A DNA stretch of 19,552 nt from 66-474 sp051962095 (GTDB taxonomy: Bacteria > Pseudomonadota > Gammaproteobacteria > Xanthomonadales > Rhodanobacteraceae), in NCBI GenBank assembly GCA_051962095.1, contig JBQCCP010000108.1, positions 1-19,552 of the forward strand, given 5' to 3'. Position 1 is the first letter of the stretch; every line of letters begins with the position of its first letter. A program made the position numbers and the translations under genes. Positions 12,282 through 19,552 of the stretch are shown here, in pieces. The notes below the pieces were generated by a model. That model saw only the letters and a list, made by a program, of their open reading frames with translations. It was not told the DNA's origin and ran no database searches.

Positions 12282-13273
12282 CGTCGGTGTTGCCAAGACG
12301 ACAACGCGATGGCCGCGACGCCCAGCGCGACCATGCCGAACACGGCGGGCTGCAATATTACCCGCGTGTACAGGCTGGGGCGCACGAAGCGGTCGTTCCA
12401 TTCACCGTGCACGGCGCCATCCCTGCCGGCCGCGTGCAGGTTGTCTTCGAGGCTGTACTTGGGCTCGTTGCGAAGCTGGGTGCGGTACATGATCTTCTTG
12501 CTGACCCAGTCGCTGAGGCGAGGCACGGGTCCGTTCATCGCGCTGCTCAGGCGGCTGGCGCTGCCGATGTAGATGTCGCGCCGGCTATGCGCGGCGGCGT
12601 GCAGGATCGCCCTCGCCGCTTCGTCGGGATCGTACACCGGCGGCGGCAGGGTTGCTTCGCGTTCCATGTAGTTCTTGATGTGCTCGCGCAGCGGCGTGCC
12701 CATCGCCCAGGGCTTGATCAGCGTCACCGAAACGGGCGCCTTCTCGTCCTGCAGTTCGATCCGCAGCGCGTCGGTGAACCCCTTCACCGCGTGCTTGCTG
12801 GCCGAGTACATGCCCTGCAGCGGAATCGCGACGTCCGATTCCACGCTGCCGATGTTGATCAGCGCACCGCCGTTGGCCTTCAGGTGTTTCACGGCCACCA
12901 GCGAACCGTTCACCACGCCCCAGAAGTTGGTGTCCATCAGGCGGCGATGGTCTTCCTCGCTGACCTGCTCCAGCTTGCCCAGGATGTCGACGCCCGCATC
13001 GTTGACCCAGGTGTCGAAGCCGCCGAAACGCGCCAGTGCGGCCTGCGCGATGCGCTCGACTTCATCGCGCCGGGCGACGTCGGCGACCACATGGATCGCC
13101 TGGCCGCCTTCGTCGTCGATTCGCTTTTCGAGCTGCGCCAAGGCTCCTTCATTGCGCGAGGCCAGCACGAGTTTTGCGCCGGCCTTGGCGGCCATTTGCG
13201 CGGTCGCGAGGCCGATGCCGCTGGAAGCGCCGGTGATGACGAGGGTTTGTTGGTGGAGCGGTTTCAGTTTCAT
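12278..13273 (-). CDS. short-chain dehydrogenase/reductase with a C-terminal membrane anchor
   Basis: This is an NAD(P)-dependent oxidoreductase of the classical SDR family. The 331-residue protein shows the cofactor loop TGASSGIG (14-21), NDAG (91-94, a variant of NNAG), Asn116, and the catalytic Ser143, Tyr156 and Lys160 (YSASK). At 331 residues it is longer than the usual 250 because of a C-terminal extension with a hydrophobic helix (about 307-325, LQPAVFGMVALGVAAIAL), which probably tethers it to the inner membrane. The substrate is unknown. ATG 13273 has only a weak ribosome site. The stop overlaps the start of the TonB-dependent receptor. A 229-bp gap containing the cloverleaf element separates it from the alcohol dehydrogenase upstream. 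It may belong to the same stress or detoxification set as that gene and the SRPBCC protein, but this is inference. Confidence 0.93.
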   Translation of the reverse strand: MKLKPLHQQTLVITGASSGIGLATAQMAAKAGAKLVLASRNEGALAQLEKRIDDEGGQAIHVVADVARRDEVERIAQAALARFGGFDTWVNDAGVDILGKLEQVSEEDHRRLMDTNFWGVVNGSLVAVKHLKANGGALINIGSVESDVAIPLQGMYSASKHAVKGFTDALRIELQDEKAPVSVTLIKPWAMGTPLREHIKNYMEREATLPPPVYDPDEAARAILHAAAHSRRDIYIGSASRLSSAMNGPVPRLSDWVSKKIMYRTQLRNEPKYSLEDNLHAAGRDGAVHGEWNDRFVRPSLYTRVILQPAVFGMVALGVAAIALSSWQHRR

Positions 13274-13293
13274 GGGCTGTGTCCGTCGAGAGC

Positions 13294-13415
13294 CGTCATT
13301 CCGGGGCCGTTCGCGGCTTTATCGCGAACGGAACCCGGAATCTGCTTTGGGGACTCCCAGGATCAAGAGCAGATTCCGGGTTCAATCGCCTTCCGGCGAT
13401 TGCCCCGGAATGACG
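13294..13415. repeat. 122-bp cloverleaf palindromic element
   Basis: Perfect 14-bp terminal inverted repeats, CGTCATTCCGGGGC (13294-13307) and its complement (13402-13415), enclose three consecutive hairpins: CGTTCGCG/CGCGAACG (13308-13315 and 13323-13330), a perfect 15-bp stem AACCCGGAATCTGCT (13332-13346) with its complement at 13368-13382, and CAATCGCC/GGCGATTG with a four-base loop (13383-13402). Apart from the loops and one junction base (13331), every base is in a stem, giving a four-way cloverleaf. The termini match those of the element at 4795-4974, and a lone CGTCATCCCG lies at 13491-13500. It carries no gene and looks like a miniature mobile palindrome. On the minus strand it lies in the leader or promoter region of the SDR gene. 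Confidence 0.88.
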
Positions 13416-13502
13416 ACGTTTGTTGTGCGCCCGCAGTCGAGGGCCTCTCCCTCATCGCTGGTCCTCGCCTCTGGTTCCTCGTCCCTCACCCGTCATCCCG
13501 AA

Positions 13503-14687
13503 TCACGGCTTCAACACCACCTTGATCGCGCCGTCCTGCTTCTTCTGGAAGATCTCGTAGCCGTGCGGCGCGTCGTCCAGCGGCATCCGGTGCGTGCACA
13601 GGTCCTCGGCGCCCAGCGGATCGGCGTCGTCCAGGAGGTATGGCATGATCTCGGGCACCCAGCGCTTGACGTGCGCCTGGCCCATCGCGATGTGCAGGCC
13701 CTTGTCGAACATGCGCAGCATCGGCAGCGGATCGGTCTGGCCGCCGTACACGCCGATGATGGAAATGGTGCCGCCGCGCCGCACCGTTTCGATCGCGGCC
13801 ATCAGTGCGGCCAGGCGGTCCACGCCGACCTTCGGGATGACCTTCTGCGACAGCTTGTCGGGCAACAGGCCCGCGGATTTCTGCATCGCTTCCTGCACCG
13901 GCGCGCCGTGCGCTTCCATGCCGACCGCGTCGATCACGCCGTCCGGCCCGCGGCCGTCCGTTTGATCGCGGATGTAGGCCGGCACGTCGTCGACCTTGCT
14001 GGTGTCGATGGTTTCCACGCCGTGGCGTCCCGCCATCTGCAGGCGTTCGGGGACGAGGTCGATGCCGAACACTGTCTCCGCGCCGCGCGCGAGCGCGATG
14101 CGGCAGCACATCTGTCCGATCGGCCCCAATCCGAACACCGCCAGCGTGCCGCCTTCGGGCACGTTCGCGTATTCGACTGCCTGCCACGAGGTCGGCAGCA
14201 CGTCGGACAGGAACAGGAAACGCTCGTCGCTCGGGCCTTCCGGCACCTTGATCGGGCCGAACTGCGCCTGCGGCACGCGCAGGTATTCGGCCTGTCCGCC
14301 CGGAACCTGCCCGTACAACTTGGTGTAGCCGAACAACGCGGCGCCGTTGCCGTGCGCCTTCACCTGCGTGGTTTCGCACTGCGCGAACAACTGGTGGTTG
14401 CACATCCAGCAATGCCCGCAGGAAATGTTGAACGGCACCACCACGCGATCGCCCGGCTTGATCTGGGTGACCTCGCTGCCGACCTCCTCGACGATGCCCA
14501 TGGGTTCGTGGCCGATGATGTCGCCTTCTTCCATGAACATCGTGAGCACGCCGTACAGGTGCAGGTCCGAACCGCAGATCGCGGTGGAGGTAATGCGCAC
14601 GATCGCGTCGGTGGGTTGCTGGATGCCGGGATCGGGCACCTTGTCGACGCGGAAATCTTCCTTGCCGTGATACGTGACTGCTCGCAT
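13503..14687 (-). CDS. zinc-dependent alcohol dehydrogenase, formaldehyde-dehydrogenase-like
   Basis: This medium-chain dehydrogenase oxidises an alcohol or aldehyde adduct with NAD(P). The 394-residue protein has the catalytic zinc ligands Cys38 (CGSDLH) and His60-Glu61 (GHEPMG), the structural zinc cysteines 90, 93, 96 and 104, and a Rossmann loop in VFGLGPIGQM. The length and the long insert after the cofactor domain (DAVGMEAHGAPVQEAMQK) fit the subgroup related to glutathione-independent formaldehyde dehydrogenases, but the true substrate cannot be read from sequence. ATG 14687 follows AGGGAAGA. It lies 57 bp downstream of the SRPBCC gene on the same strand, probably in one transcript. 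Pairing of this subgroup with SRPBCC and SDR genes is a pattern I recall from other proteobacteria, often tied to stress, but that is general knowledge and not shown here. Confidence 0.94.
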   Translation of the reverse strand: MRAVTYHGKEDFRVDKVPDPGIQQPTDAIVRITSTAICGSDLHLYGVLTMFMEEGDIIGHEPMGIVEEVGSEVTQIKPGDRVVVPFNISCGHCWMCNHQLFAQCETTQVKAHGNGAALFGYTKLYGQVPGGQAEYLRVPQAQFGPIKVPEGPSDERFLFLSDVLPTSWQAVEYANVPEGGTLAVFGLGPIGQMCCRIALARGAETVFGIDLVPERLQMAGRHGVETIDTSKVDDVPAYIRDQTDGRGPDGVIDAVGMEAHGAPVQEAMQKSAGLLPDKLSQKVIPKVGVDRLAALMAAIETVRRGGTISIIGVYGGQTDPLPMLRMFDKGLHIAMGQAHVKRWVPEIMPYLLDDADPLGAEDLCTHRMPLDDAPHGYEIFQKKQDGAIKVVLKP

Positions 14688-14744
14688 GGGAATCTTCCCT
14701 GGTGTTGGCCGCGGCGTTGTTCGATCGCGACGCGGCGCCCGGCC

Positions 14745-15446
14745 TCAAGGTGCAGGCACGCCGTCCGCGCGCGTCGCGAGGTTGGGGTGTGGCAGCGTGA
14801 CGTCGCCCGTCTCGGCGAGTCGCCTGAAACGCCGCAACGCATGGCTGGCCAAGAGGTTCGGCGTGGGGCCCAGCGCCGCGACCGCGGCGTCGCCCAGCAC
14901 GCCACCGGGCGGATCGAAGCGCATCGTGAGGCGCACTTCGGTGCCGCGCGCGCCCGGCGCCTGCTCGAACCGCACCTCGCCCTCGTTCGGAAGCGGCGCA
15001 TCCTGGTCGGAGCGCCAGCGCAACAGCTCGCCCTCGCGTTCCTCGACGATCTCCGCATCCCACTGGACGGGATGGCCCGCCGGCGCGCGCAGGCTCCAGT
15101 GCATCCGGTTGGGGCCGCGCGACTCGACGTCGGCGAAATCGCCCATCACGCGCGACAGCGTGTCCGGCTCGCGCCAGAGCCGAAACAGTTCGTCGCGCGG
15201 CTTGTCGATCGTGACGGCACTCTTGATCAACCCTGGTTCGCTGCCCGCGGTGTTCTTGCCCAGCCAGTCGTAGACATGGCAGTGGCCGCTCACGCCGCGG
15301 TAGATCAACTCCGCGCCGGCCGCGGCCAACAGCAATCCGCCCAGCGAGCGCCGCCGCAAGCCCCACGCCATCAACACGCCACCCACCGCGGCCGAGACGG
15401 CCCGCTCCTGGTCGCCGACATTCCTGGTGCTTTGCGATTCCTTCAT
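14745..15446 (-). CDS. SRPBCC-fold (polyketide cyclase/START-like) protein with an N-terminal membrane segment
   Basis: This 233-residue protein starts with a membrane-associated module of the DUF2892 type (about 10-48: ERAVSAAVGGVLMAWG, then LGGLLLAAAGAELIYRG). From about residue 68 it has an SRPBCC ligand-binding domain (SAVTIDKPRDELFRLWREPD, VQWDAEIVEEREGELLRW, VRLTMRFDPPGG). Such domains bind small hydrophobic molecules, including quinone-like lipids in Coq10 relatives; the ligand here is unknown. ATG 15446 has a clear GGAGAAG just upstream. It begins 47 bp after the CtaG-cytochrome c gene on the same strand, with a perfect hairpin between them, and is followed by the zinc-dependent dehydrogenase after 57 bp. 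It is therefore likely the first gene of a two-gene unit, with possible readthrough from the oxidase cluster. Confidence 0.85.
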   Translation of the reverse strand: MKESQSTRNVGDQERAVSAAVGGVLMAWGLRRRSLGGLLLAAAGAELIYRGVSGHCHVYDWLGKNTAGSEPGLIKSAVTIDKPRDELFRLWREPDTLSRVMGDFADVESRGPNRMHWSLRAPAGHPVQWDAEIVEEREGELLRWRSDQDAPLPNEGEVRFEQAPGARGTEVRLTMRFDPPGGVLGDAAVAALGPTPNLLASHALRRFRRLAETGDVTLPHPNLATRADGVPAP

Positions 15447-15469
15447 GTGCTTCTCCGTGTTGCGTGTCA

Positions 15470-15492
15470 CGCGGATGCCGCCCGCATCCGCG
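15470..15492 (-). terminator. perfect hairpin at the end of the second oxidase cluster
   Basis: A 9-bp perfect stem, CGCGGATGC (15470-15478) with its complement at 15484-15492 and a five-base loop, sits one base past the TAG of the CtaG-cytochrome c gene. There is no T-run after it on the minus strand, so it is either a weak terminator or a structure protecting the mRNA 3' end. Confidence 0.45.
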
Positions 15493-15493
15493 C

Positions 15494-16720
15494 CTATTGG
15501 ATCGTGTCGAGATACGCCGCGATCGCGCGCGCCTCGCGTTCCTTGATGCCCATGTCCGGCATGTCGACGCCCTTGATCACGTCCTGTGGATGGGCGATCC
15601 AGTACGCGAGGTTGTCCGGCGTGTTCGGCAACACGCCGGCGATGTAGCTGCGCCGGCTCCAGTGCGTCAGCGGCGGTCCGACCAGGCCGTCGGCGCCGTT
15701 GATGCCGGGAATGGTGTGGCACGAGCCGCAGCCGTAGTGCTGGATCAGGCGCGCGCCGCGTTGCGCTTCGGACTGATGCGCCCCGTGTTCCGATTGATGC
15801 GCCGCTGCACGCCCCGGCATGCCGAGCGCCAGCGCGAGGGCCAGCAGGACGGGAACGAGCGGCAACGCGCGCAGCGAAGCGCTGGTGCCTGCGGCCGTAA
15901 GCCGCGCGGCACCGTGCTGGTCGGCGCGATACCACGCGAAGAACACGGTGCACAGCGCGGCGAGGTGCACCAGGTTCGAAGGAATCCACATGATCACGCC
16001 CGCGAGTTGCTGGTCCTGCAAAGGGGTGAGTCCGTACGCTTGGGTCGTGGCGAAGTGCACCGAATAAAGCGGATGCGTCGCGAACGTGAGGACCGCGCCG
16101 ATCAGGCCCATCACGAACCCCGAGGACACCACGAAGACGATGGTGGCGCCGAAACCGAGGCGCCGTCGCTGCCCGTAGGGCTCGATCACGATGGTCCAGA
16201 AGGCCAGCGAGAATCCGAGGAAGCTCAGGTGTTCCAGGTCGTGCAGCCACTCGTGCCGCACCGCCCAGTCGTACGGTTCCGGCAGGTGCCAGAAGCACAA
16301 CGCCGCCGCCAGCAGCAGCCACACCACCAGCGGCCGCGTCAGCCAGTCGAAAAGGGCCTGCATGCCCCAACGGTTCCAGCCGCGCACGATGCCGCGGCGC
16401 GCGCCCAGGTCGAACGCCCACAGCCACGTGATCACCGGACGGCCGTACACCAGCAGCGCGGGGATCACCAGCAGCAGGAACATGTGCTGGGTCATGTGCG
16501 CGGAAAACAGGTCGTCGGCCAGCGCGTCCAGCGGCGATTCCAGCACCAGCAACAGGATCGCGATGCCGGCGAAAAACGACGGCGCGCGCCAGCGGCCAAG
16601 GACCTTCGCGCGCTGCGCACGCCCCATCCGCGCCATGCCGATCACGTACGGCAAGGTCACCAGCACCAGGCACGCCAGCACGGCCGGCTGCCAGCTCCAT
16701 TCGGTCAGGATTTGCGACAT
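15494..16720 (-). CDS. ctaG: CtaG-type cytochrome oxidase assembly protein fused to cytochrome c
   Basis: The N-terminal part (about 1-310) is a polytopic membrane protein of the caa3-assembly CtaG family, with signature stretches AHMTQHMFLLLVIPALLVYG, FWHLPEPYDWAVRH, HDLEHLSFLG and VIMWIPSNLVHL; its His residues (HMTQHM, HDLEH) fit a copper-handling role in oxidase maturation. After a further hydrophobic segment (LVPVLLALALALGMPG) comes a class I cytochrome c domain (about 322-408) with CGSCH (Cys331, Cys334, His335) and likely axial Met387 or Met390 in DMPDMG. The fused heme could pass electrons to the oxidase or reduce copper during assembly. ATG 16720 is preceded by GAGGTG. It is the last gene of the right-hand cluster, 141 bp after the small membrane protein; that gap holds only a weak 6-bp hairpin (16775-16795). 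Confidence 0.92.
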   Translation of the reverse strand: MSQILTEWSWQPAVLACLVLVTLPYVIGMARMGRAQRAKVLGRWRAPSFFAGIAILLLVLESPLDALADDLFSAHMTQHMFLLLVIPALLVYGRPVITWLWAFDLGARRGIVRGWNRWGMQALFDWLTRPLVVWLLLAAALCFWHLPEPYDWAVRHEWLHDLEHLSFLGFSLAFWTIVIEPYGQRRRLGFGATIVFVVSSGFVMGLIGAVLTFATHPLYSVHFATTQAYGLTPLQDQQLAGVIMWIPSNLVHLAALCTVFFAWYRADQHGAARLTAAGTSASLRALPLVPVLLALALALGMPGRAAAHQSEHGAHQSEAQRGARLIQHYGCGSCHTIPGINGADGLVGPPLTHWSRRSYIAGVLPNTPDNLAYWIAHPQDVIKGVDMPDMGIKEREARAIAAYLDTIQ

Positions 16721-16861
16721 TCCATTGTCACCTCAACGAAGAACTTTTTTTGGCACGGATGAAATTCGATAACGGCGGAGGTGATTTGTCTCCGCTTGCG
16801 TGTTCCGGCCCGATGCCGTTTGTATCCGCTCTTATCTGCGTCAAAGTCGCTTTTGTTGCGA

Positions 16862-17275
16862 TCAATAATTGCAAACCGGTTCAATGAAAACCATCACGAT
16901 GGTGAAGACCACCGCGATCGAAAACAGTGCGCTGGTCAGGAGCGCCCACTTCGCGATGTAGCGGTTGCGGCGTTCGCCGATGTGGCCCGTCGCGGCGCCG
17001 CGCCATACCTGCCACTGGCCCATCGCGGCGAACAAGGCCGCGCCGGCGACGATGATGGCCGCGAGGTCGATGCCGAGGAGGAACCACCACAGCGGACCCC
17101 AGACGGGCACCTTCAGCGGAATGTTTTGCGGAAAGCACGCGTGCGCCGACAGCGCGTAGTTGACGATCAACTGCGTCAGCCAGGCGGCGGGGGCGCCGAA
17201 CACCGCAAACGCCAGCGCGAATCCGACGGGAAGGCGCGCATCGACGGGCGGATTGCTGTAAGTGACTTCTTCCAT
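16862..17275 (-). CDS. small membrane protein of the second oxidase cluster, function unknown
   Basis: This 137-residue protein has three or four hydrophobic helices (about 16-43, 57-86 and 109-133). It shows HACFPQNIP between the first two helices and CNY at the extreme end. No redox-centre motif or catalytic residue is visible. Its place between subunit III and the CtaG-cytochrome c gene suggests an accessory subunit or assembly factor, comparable to the small extra gene of coxMNOP-type clusters, though I cannot prove that match. ATG 17275 has GGGAGTC upstream; the gene begins 61 bp after the subunit III stop. Confidence 0.82.
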   Translation of the reverse strand: MEEVTYSNPPVDARLPVGFALAFAVFGAPAAWLTQLIVNYALSAHACFPQNIPLKVPVWGPLWWFLLGIDLAAIIVAGAALFAAMGQWQVWRGAATGHIGERRNRYIAKWALLTSALFSIAVVFTIVMVFIEPVCNY

Positions 17276-17336
17276 GACAACGACTCCCGTGGAATCCTGC
17301 GGAACCGCCGCGGGCGCGGCAGTGCGCAGGGTTCCA

Positions 17337-17954
17337 CTAGCCCGGACCGATATAGGGCAGCATGTAAAGGGTGATGAAGATCGCGATCCAGACCAGCACG
17401 ATGAAATACCAGTACATCGCGGCGATGGCGACCGGACTTGAACGTTGCGGCGTGATGTGGCCGAGCGCGCTCCACAGGATCATCGCGATCAGGATGAACT
17501 CGCCCACGATCGCATGCAGCACGTGCAGCGCGGTCAGGCTGTAGAACAGCGAGCTGTAGGCGTCCGCGTTGACGACGAACGGCTCGATCCGCCAATCCAG
17601 GAACTGCAGGACCACGTACGCGACGCCCAGCAGCAGCGTGACGACCAGCGCCACGAACAACATCGGGCGCCGGCCGAGCCGCATGCTGCGCTCGGCCCAC
17701 CACATCGTGGCCACGCTGACCAGCAGGCAGACCGTCGTCGGTATCGAATAGCGCAGCGGCGGAAGGCCGGTCGGCGGCCACGCCTGCGCATGCTGCGACT
17801 GCAGGTAGTAGTAGGCGAAGATCAGGTACGCGAAGAGCGCGGCTTCGGACGCGATCAGCGCCAGCATCCCCCACCAGCCGCCGGTGCGATAGCCGGCCTT
17901 GCCGACCGGCAGAGGCCGCGGCAGCGTACGTTCGTCGTAGACATTCGCGTTCAT
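17337..17954 (-). CDS. coxC: cytochrome c oxidase subunit III of the second oxidase
   Basis: This 205-residue subunit III has five transmembrane helices. Family features are WWGMLALIASEAALFAYLIF near the start, SLFYSLTALHVLHAIVGEF in the middle, and WYFIVLVWIAIFITLYMLPY at the end. It lacks the first two helices of the seven-helix form; two extra helices at the C-terminus of the adjoining subunit I may take their place. It is clearly different from the coxC at 4115-4774. The ATG (17954) overlaps the subunit I stop by ATGA, and GGAGGAG lies upstream, so translation is coupled. It ends in TAG at 17339-17337. Confidence 0.94.
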   Translation of the reverse strand: MNANVYDERTLPRPLPVGKAGYRTGGWWGMLALIASEAALFAYLIFAYYYLQSQHAQAWPPTGLPPLRYSIPTTVCLLVSVATMWWAERSMRLGRRPMLFVALVVTLLLGVAYVVLQFLDWRIEPFVVNADAYSSLFYSLTALHVLHAIVGEFILIAMILWSALGHITPQRSSPVAIAAMYWYFIVLVWIAIFITLYMLPYIGPG

Positions 17955-19552
17955 GCGCGCTCCTCCGTGCCCCTTGCGGCCCAGCCGGTCTCGACGCTCG
18001 GCCAGAACCAGTAGAACAAGGCCGGGATGAGGGCCGCCATGCAGGCGAGCACCACCCACCACATCGTCATCAGCATGCCCACGAAGACGCCGGCGATCAG
18101 GAGCGCCGTGATCAGTGGCGCAAAGGTCGGGTGCGGCTGGGACAGGATCACGTCGGGTTCGGCGTCCAGCACCGTGGTGCCGGGAATCTCGTGGCCATGG
18201 TCGAGCACCGCGCCTTCTTCGAGGATGGTCCGCCCGTCGGGCGCCTGCAGCCGGTCTTCCCAGAGCGGACTGATGCTGCCGACGCGCGGGATCACGTCGA
18301 AGTTGTAGCTGGGGGGCGGCGATTCGGTCGCCCATTCCAGCGTGTCCGCGTCCCAGGGATTCGGCGGCGCCTTGACGCCCACCGCGCGGCTGCGGATCAC
18401 GTTCACCACGAACAGCAGCACGCCCAGCGCGAAGATGAAGGCGCCGATCGTGGTGACGAGGTTCAGGTCGCCCCAGCCGAGCCCGGCCGCGTACGTGTAC
18501 ACGCGCCGCGGCATCCCGAGCAGGCCTGTGATGTGCATCGGGAAGAACCCGACGAGCACCCCGACGAACATCAGCCAGAAATTCCAGCGGCCGAGTCTCT
18601 CGCTCATCATCCTGCCGGTCATCTTCGGGAACCAGTGGTAGATGCCGCCGATCACCGGGAACACGTTGATGCCGATCAGCACGAAATGGATGTGCGCCAC
18701 CACGAAATACGTGCTGTGGAGCTGCCAGTCCAGCGGCACCGCGGCGGTCATGAAACCGGACACGCCGCCGATCACGAACAGCACGATCTCGGCCGCGAAG
18801 AACTTGAACGCGGTGGTGAACACCGGCCGACCGGTCCAGATCGTCGCGGTCCAGGCGAACACCGACACCGCCGAGGGAATCACGATCACGAAACTGGCCG
18901 CGCTGAAGAAGCCCATCGCGATCACCGGCAAACCGGTGGTGAACATGTGGTGCACCCACACCCCGAAGCCCAGCACCATCGTCAGGATCGTGGCCAGGAT
19001 CACCGCGGAGTTGGCGACCAGCGGGCGCCGGCAATACACGGGCAGGCCCTGGCTGACGATGCTCATCGCCGGCAACACGATCGCGTACACCCACGGATGG
19101 CCGAAGATCCAGAACAGGTGCTGCCACAGCAGCGGACGGCCGCCATTGGCCGCATCAAAGAAATGGGTGCCGAACTGGCGGTCGCACCACAGCATGAAGA
19201 AGGCCAGGCTGACCGCCGGCACCGCGAACAGGATGCCGATGTTGGCTGTGAGCGTGCCCCAGATCATGATCGGGATCCGGCTGATGCTCATGCCCGGCGC
19301 GCGCGTCCGGAACGCGGTCGCGATGAAATTGATCGCGCCGGCAATGGTGGACACGCCGAGGAAGATCATTCCCAGGCAGTAGATGTCGACGTTCCAGTCC
19401 GGGTTGTACGGGCGCGAGGACATCGGCACGTAATTGAACCAGCCGACGTTGGTGCCCTTGCCGCCCCAGAATCCGATGTAGAGGAAGATCCCGGCCAGCA
19501 GGAAGATCCAGTAGGTGAACATGTTGAGGCGCGGGAACGCCATGTCGCGCGT
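17951..19552 (-). CDS. coxA: cytochrome c oxidase subunit I of a second, CoxN-like oxidase (5' end outside the window)
   Basis: This is the catalytic subunit of a second heme-copper oxidase. The gene runs off the right edge; 533 residues are visible, beginning at TRDMAFPRLN (the D-channel Asp region), so the first two or three helices and the first heme a ligand are missing. CuB ligands are seen in FGHPWVY and WVHHMF, and the heme ligands in AHIHF. The CuB loop has neither the Glu of A1 oxidases nor the Tyr-Ser of A2 types: Phe-Gly precede HPWVY. After helix 12 there is a soluble linker (about 90 residues, PNPWDADTLEWATESPPPSY) and two further helices (FAPLITALLIAGVFVGMLM and a second). This form matches CoxN-type subunits of coxMNOP clusters as I recall them. 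The stop overlaps the coxC start. Confidence 0.94.
   Translation of the reverse strand, partial: TRDMAFPRLNMFTYWIFLLAGIFLYIGFWGGKGTNVGWFNYVPMSSRPYNPDWNVDIYCLGMIFLGVSTIAGAINFIATAFRTRAPGMSISRIPIMIWGTLTANIGILFAVPAVSLAFFMLWCDRQFGTHFFDAANGGRPLLWQHLFWIFGHPWVYAIVLPAMSIVSQGLPVYCRRPLVANSAVILATILTMVLGFGVWVHHMFTTGLPVIAMGFFSAASFVIVIPSAVSVFAWTATIWTGRPVFTTAFKFFAAEIVLFVIGGVSGFMTAAVPLDWQLHSTYFVVAHIHFVLIGINVFPVIGGIYHWFPKMTGRMMSERLGRWNFWLMFVGVLVGFFPMHITGLLGMPRRVYTYAAGLGWGDLNLVTTIGAFIFALGVLLFVVNVIRSRAVGVKAPPNPWDADTLEWATESPPPSYNFDVIPRVGSISPLWEDRLQAPDGRTILEEGAVLDHGHEIPGTTVLDAEPDVILSQPHPTFAPLITALLIAGVFVGMLMTMWWVVLACMAALIPALFYWFWPSVETGWAARGTEERA

Noticed and set aside
13416..13502. Pyrimidine-rich stretch with imperfect CTGGTCCTCG/CTGGTTCCTCG repeats
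   Set aside because: The repetition is short and degenerate; no regulatory motif could be supported.
12675..15647. A 990-codon + strand open frame opposite the SDR, zinc dehydrogenase and SRPBCC genes
   Set aside because: It crosses gene boundaries and a repeat element and shows no recognisable domain; it is a high-GC shadow.
16775..16795. 6-bp hairpin GCGGAG/CTCCGC in the gap before the CtaG gene
   Set aside because: The stem is short with a nine-base loop and no T-run; it is within chance expectation in GC-rich DNA.

Overview
The window is GC-rich chromosomal DNA (most codons end in G or C) from a gammaproteobacterium. The gene families and the CCCTCTCCCC-type palindromes suggest a xanthomonad relative, perhaps Rhodanobacteraceae; this is inferred from general style and is not proven. 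No RNA genes, CRISPR arrays, transposases or phage genes were seen. Apart from short palindromic elements, the DNA is densely coding.

Left block (about 1-5319, + strand): a tightly packed heme-copper oxidase operon. A small membrane protein leads into a SCO-type copper chaperone, then caa3-type subunit II (CuA plus a fused cytochrome c), an A2-type (YSHPxVY) subunit I, subunit III and subunit IV. Successive genes overlap by the stop/start tetranucleotides GTGA or ATGA, which points to coupled translation. The exception is subunit IV, which follows a 180-bp hairpin-rich repeat. An unassigned 147-residue gene follows at 5395-5838.

Middle block (about 5840-15446, mostly - strand): an inverted REP pair sits between convergent genes. 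It is followed by a very large soluble hybrid histidine kinase (GAF/PAS modules, HisKA, HATPase, receiver) with its own good sigma70-like promoter, then a TonB-dependent receptor coupled by a GTGA overlap to an upstream short-chain dehydrogenase, then a zinc-dependent alcohol dehydrogenase and a membrane-anchored SRPBCC protein. A 122-bp element between the two dehydrogenases folds on paper as a nearly perfect cloverleaf.

Right block (15494-19552, - strand): a second, different heme-copper oxidase cluster that runs off the window. It holds a CoxN-like subunit I with two extra C-terminal helices, a five-helix subunit III, a small membrane protein, and a CtaG-type assembly protein fused to a C-terminal cytochrome c. 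The two oxidases differ at the proton-channel motif beside the CuB ligand (YSHPAVY against FGHPWVY), so they are probably specialised respiratory terminal oxidases rather than recent duplicates.

Most striking are an inverted REP pair lying in frame inside the signal-peptide region of the SCO gene, the cloverleaf element, and the unusual second subunit I. No clearly new multi-gene system is evident; the genes themselves belong largely to recognisable families.
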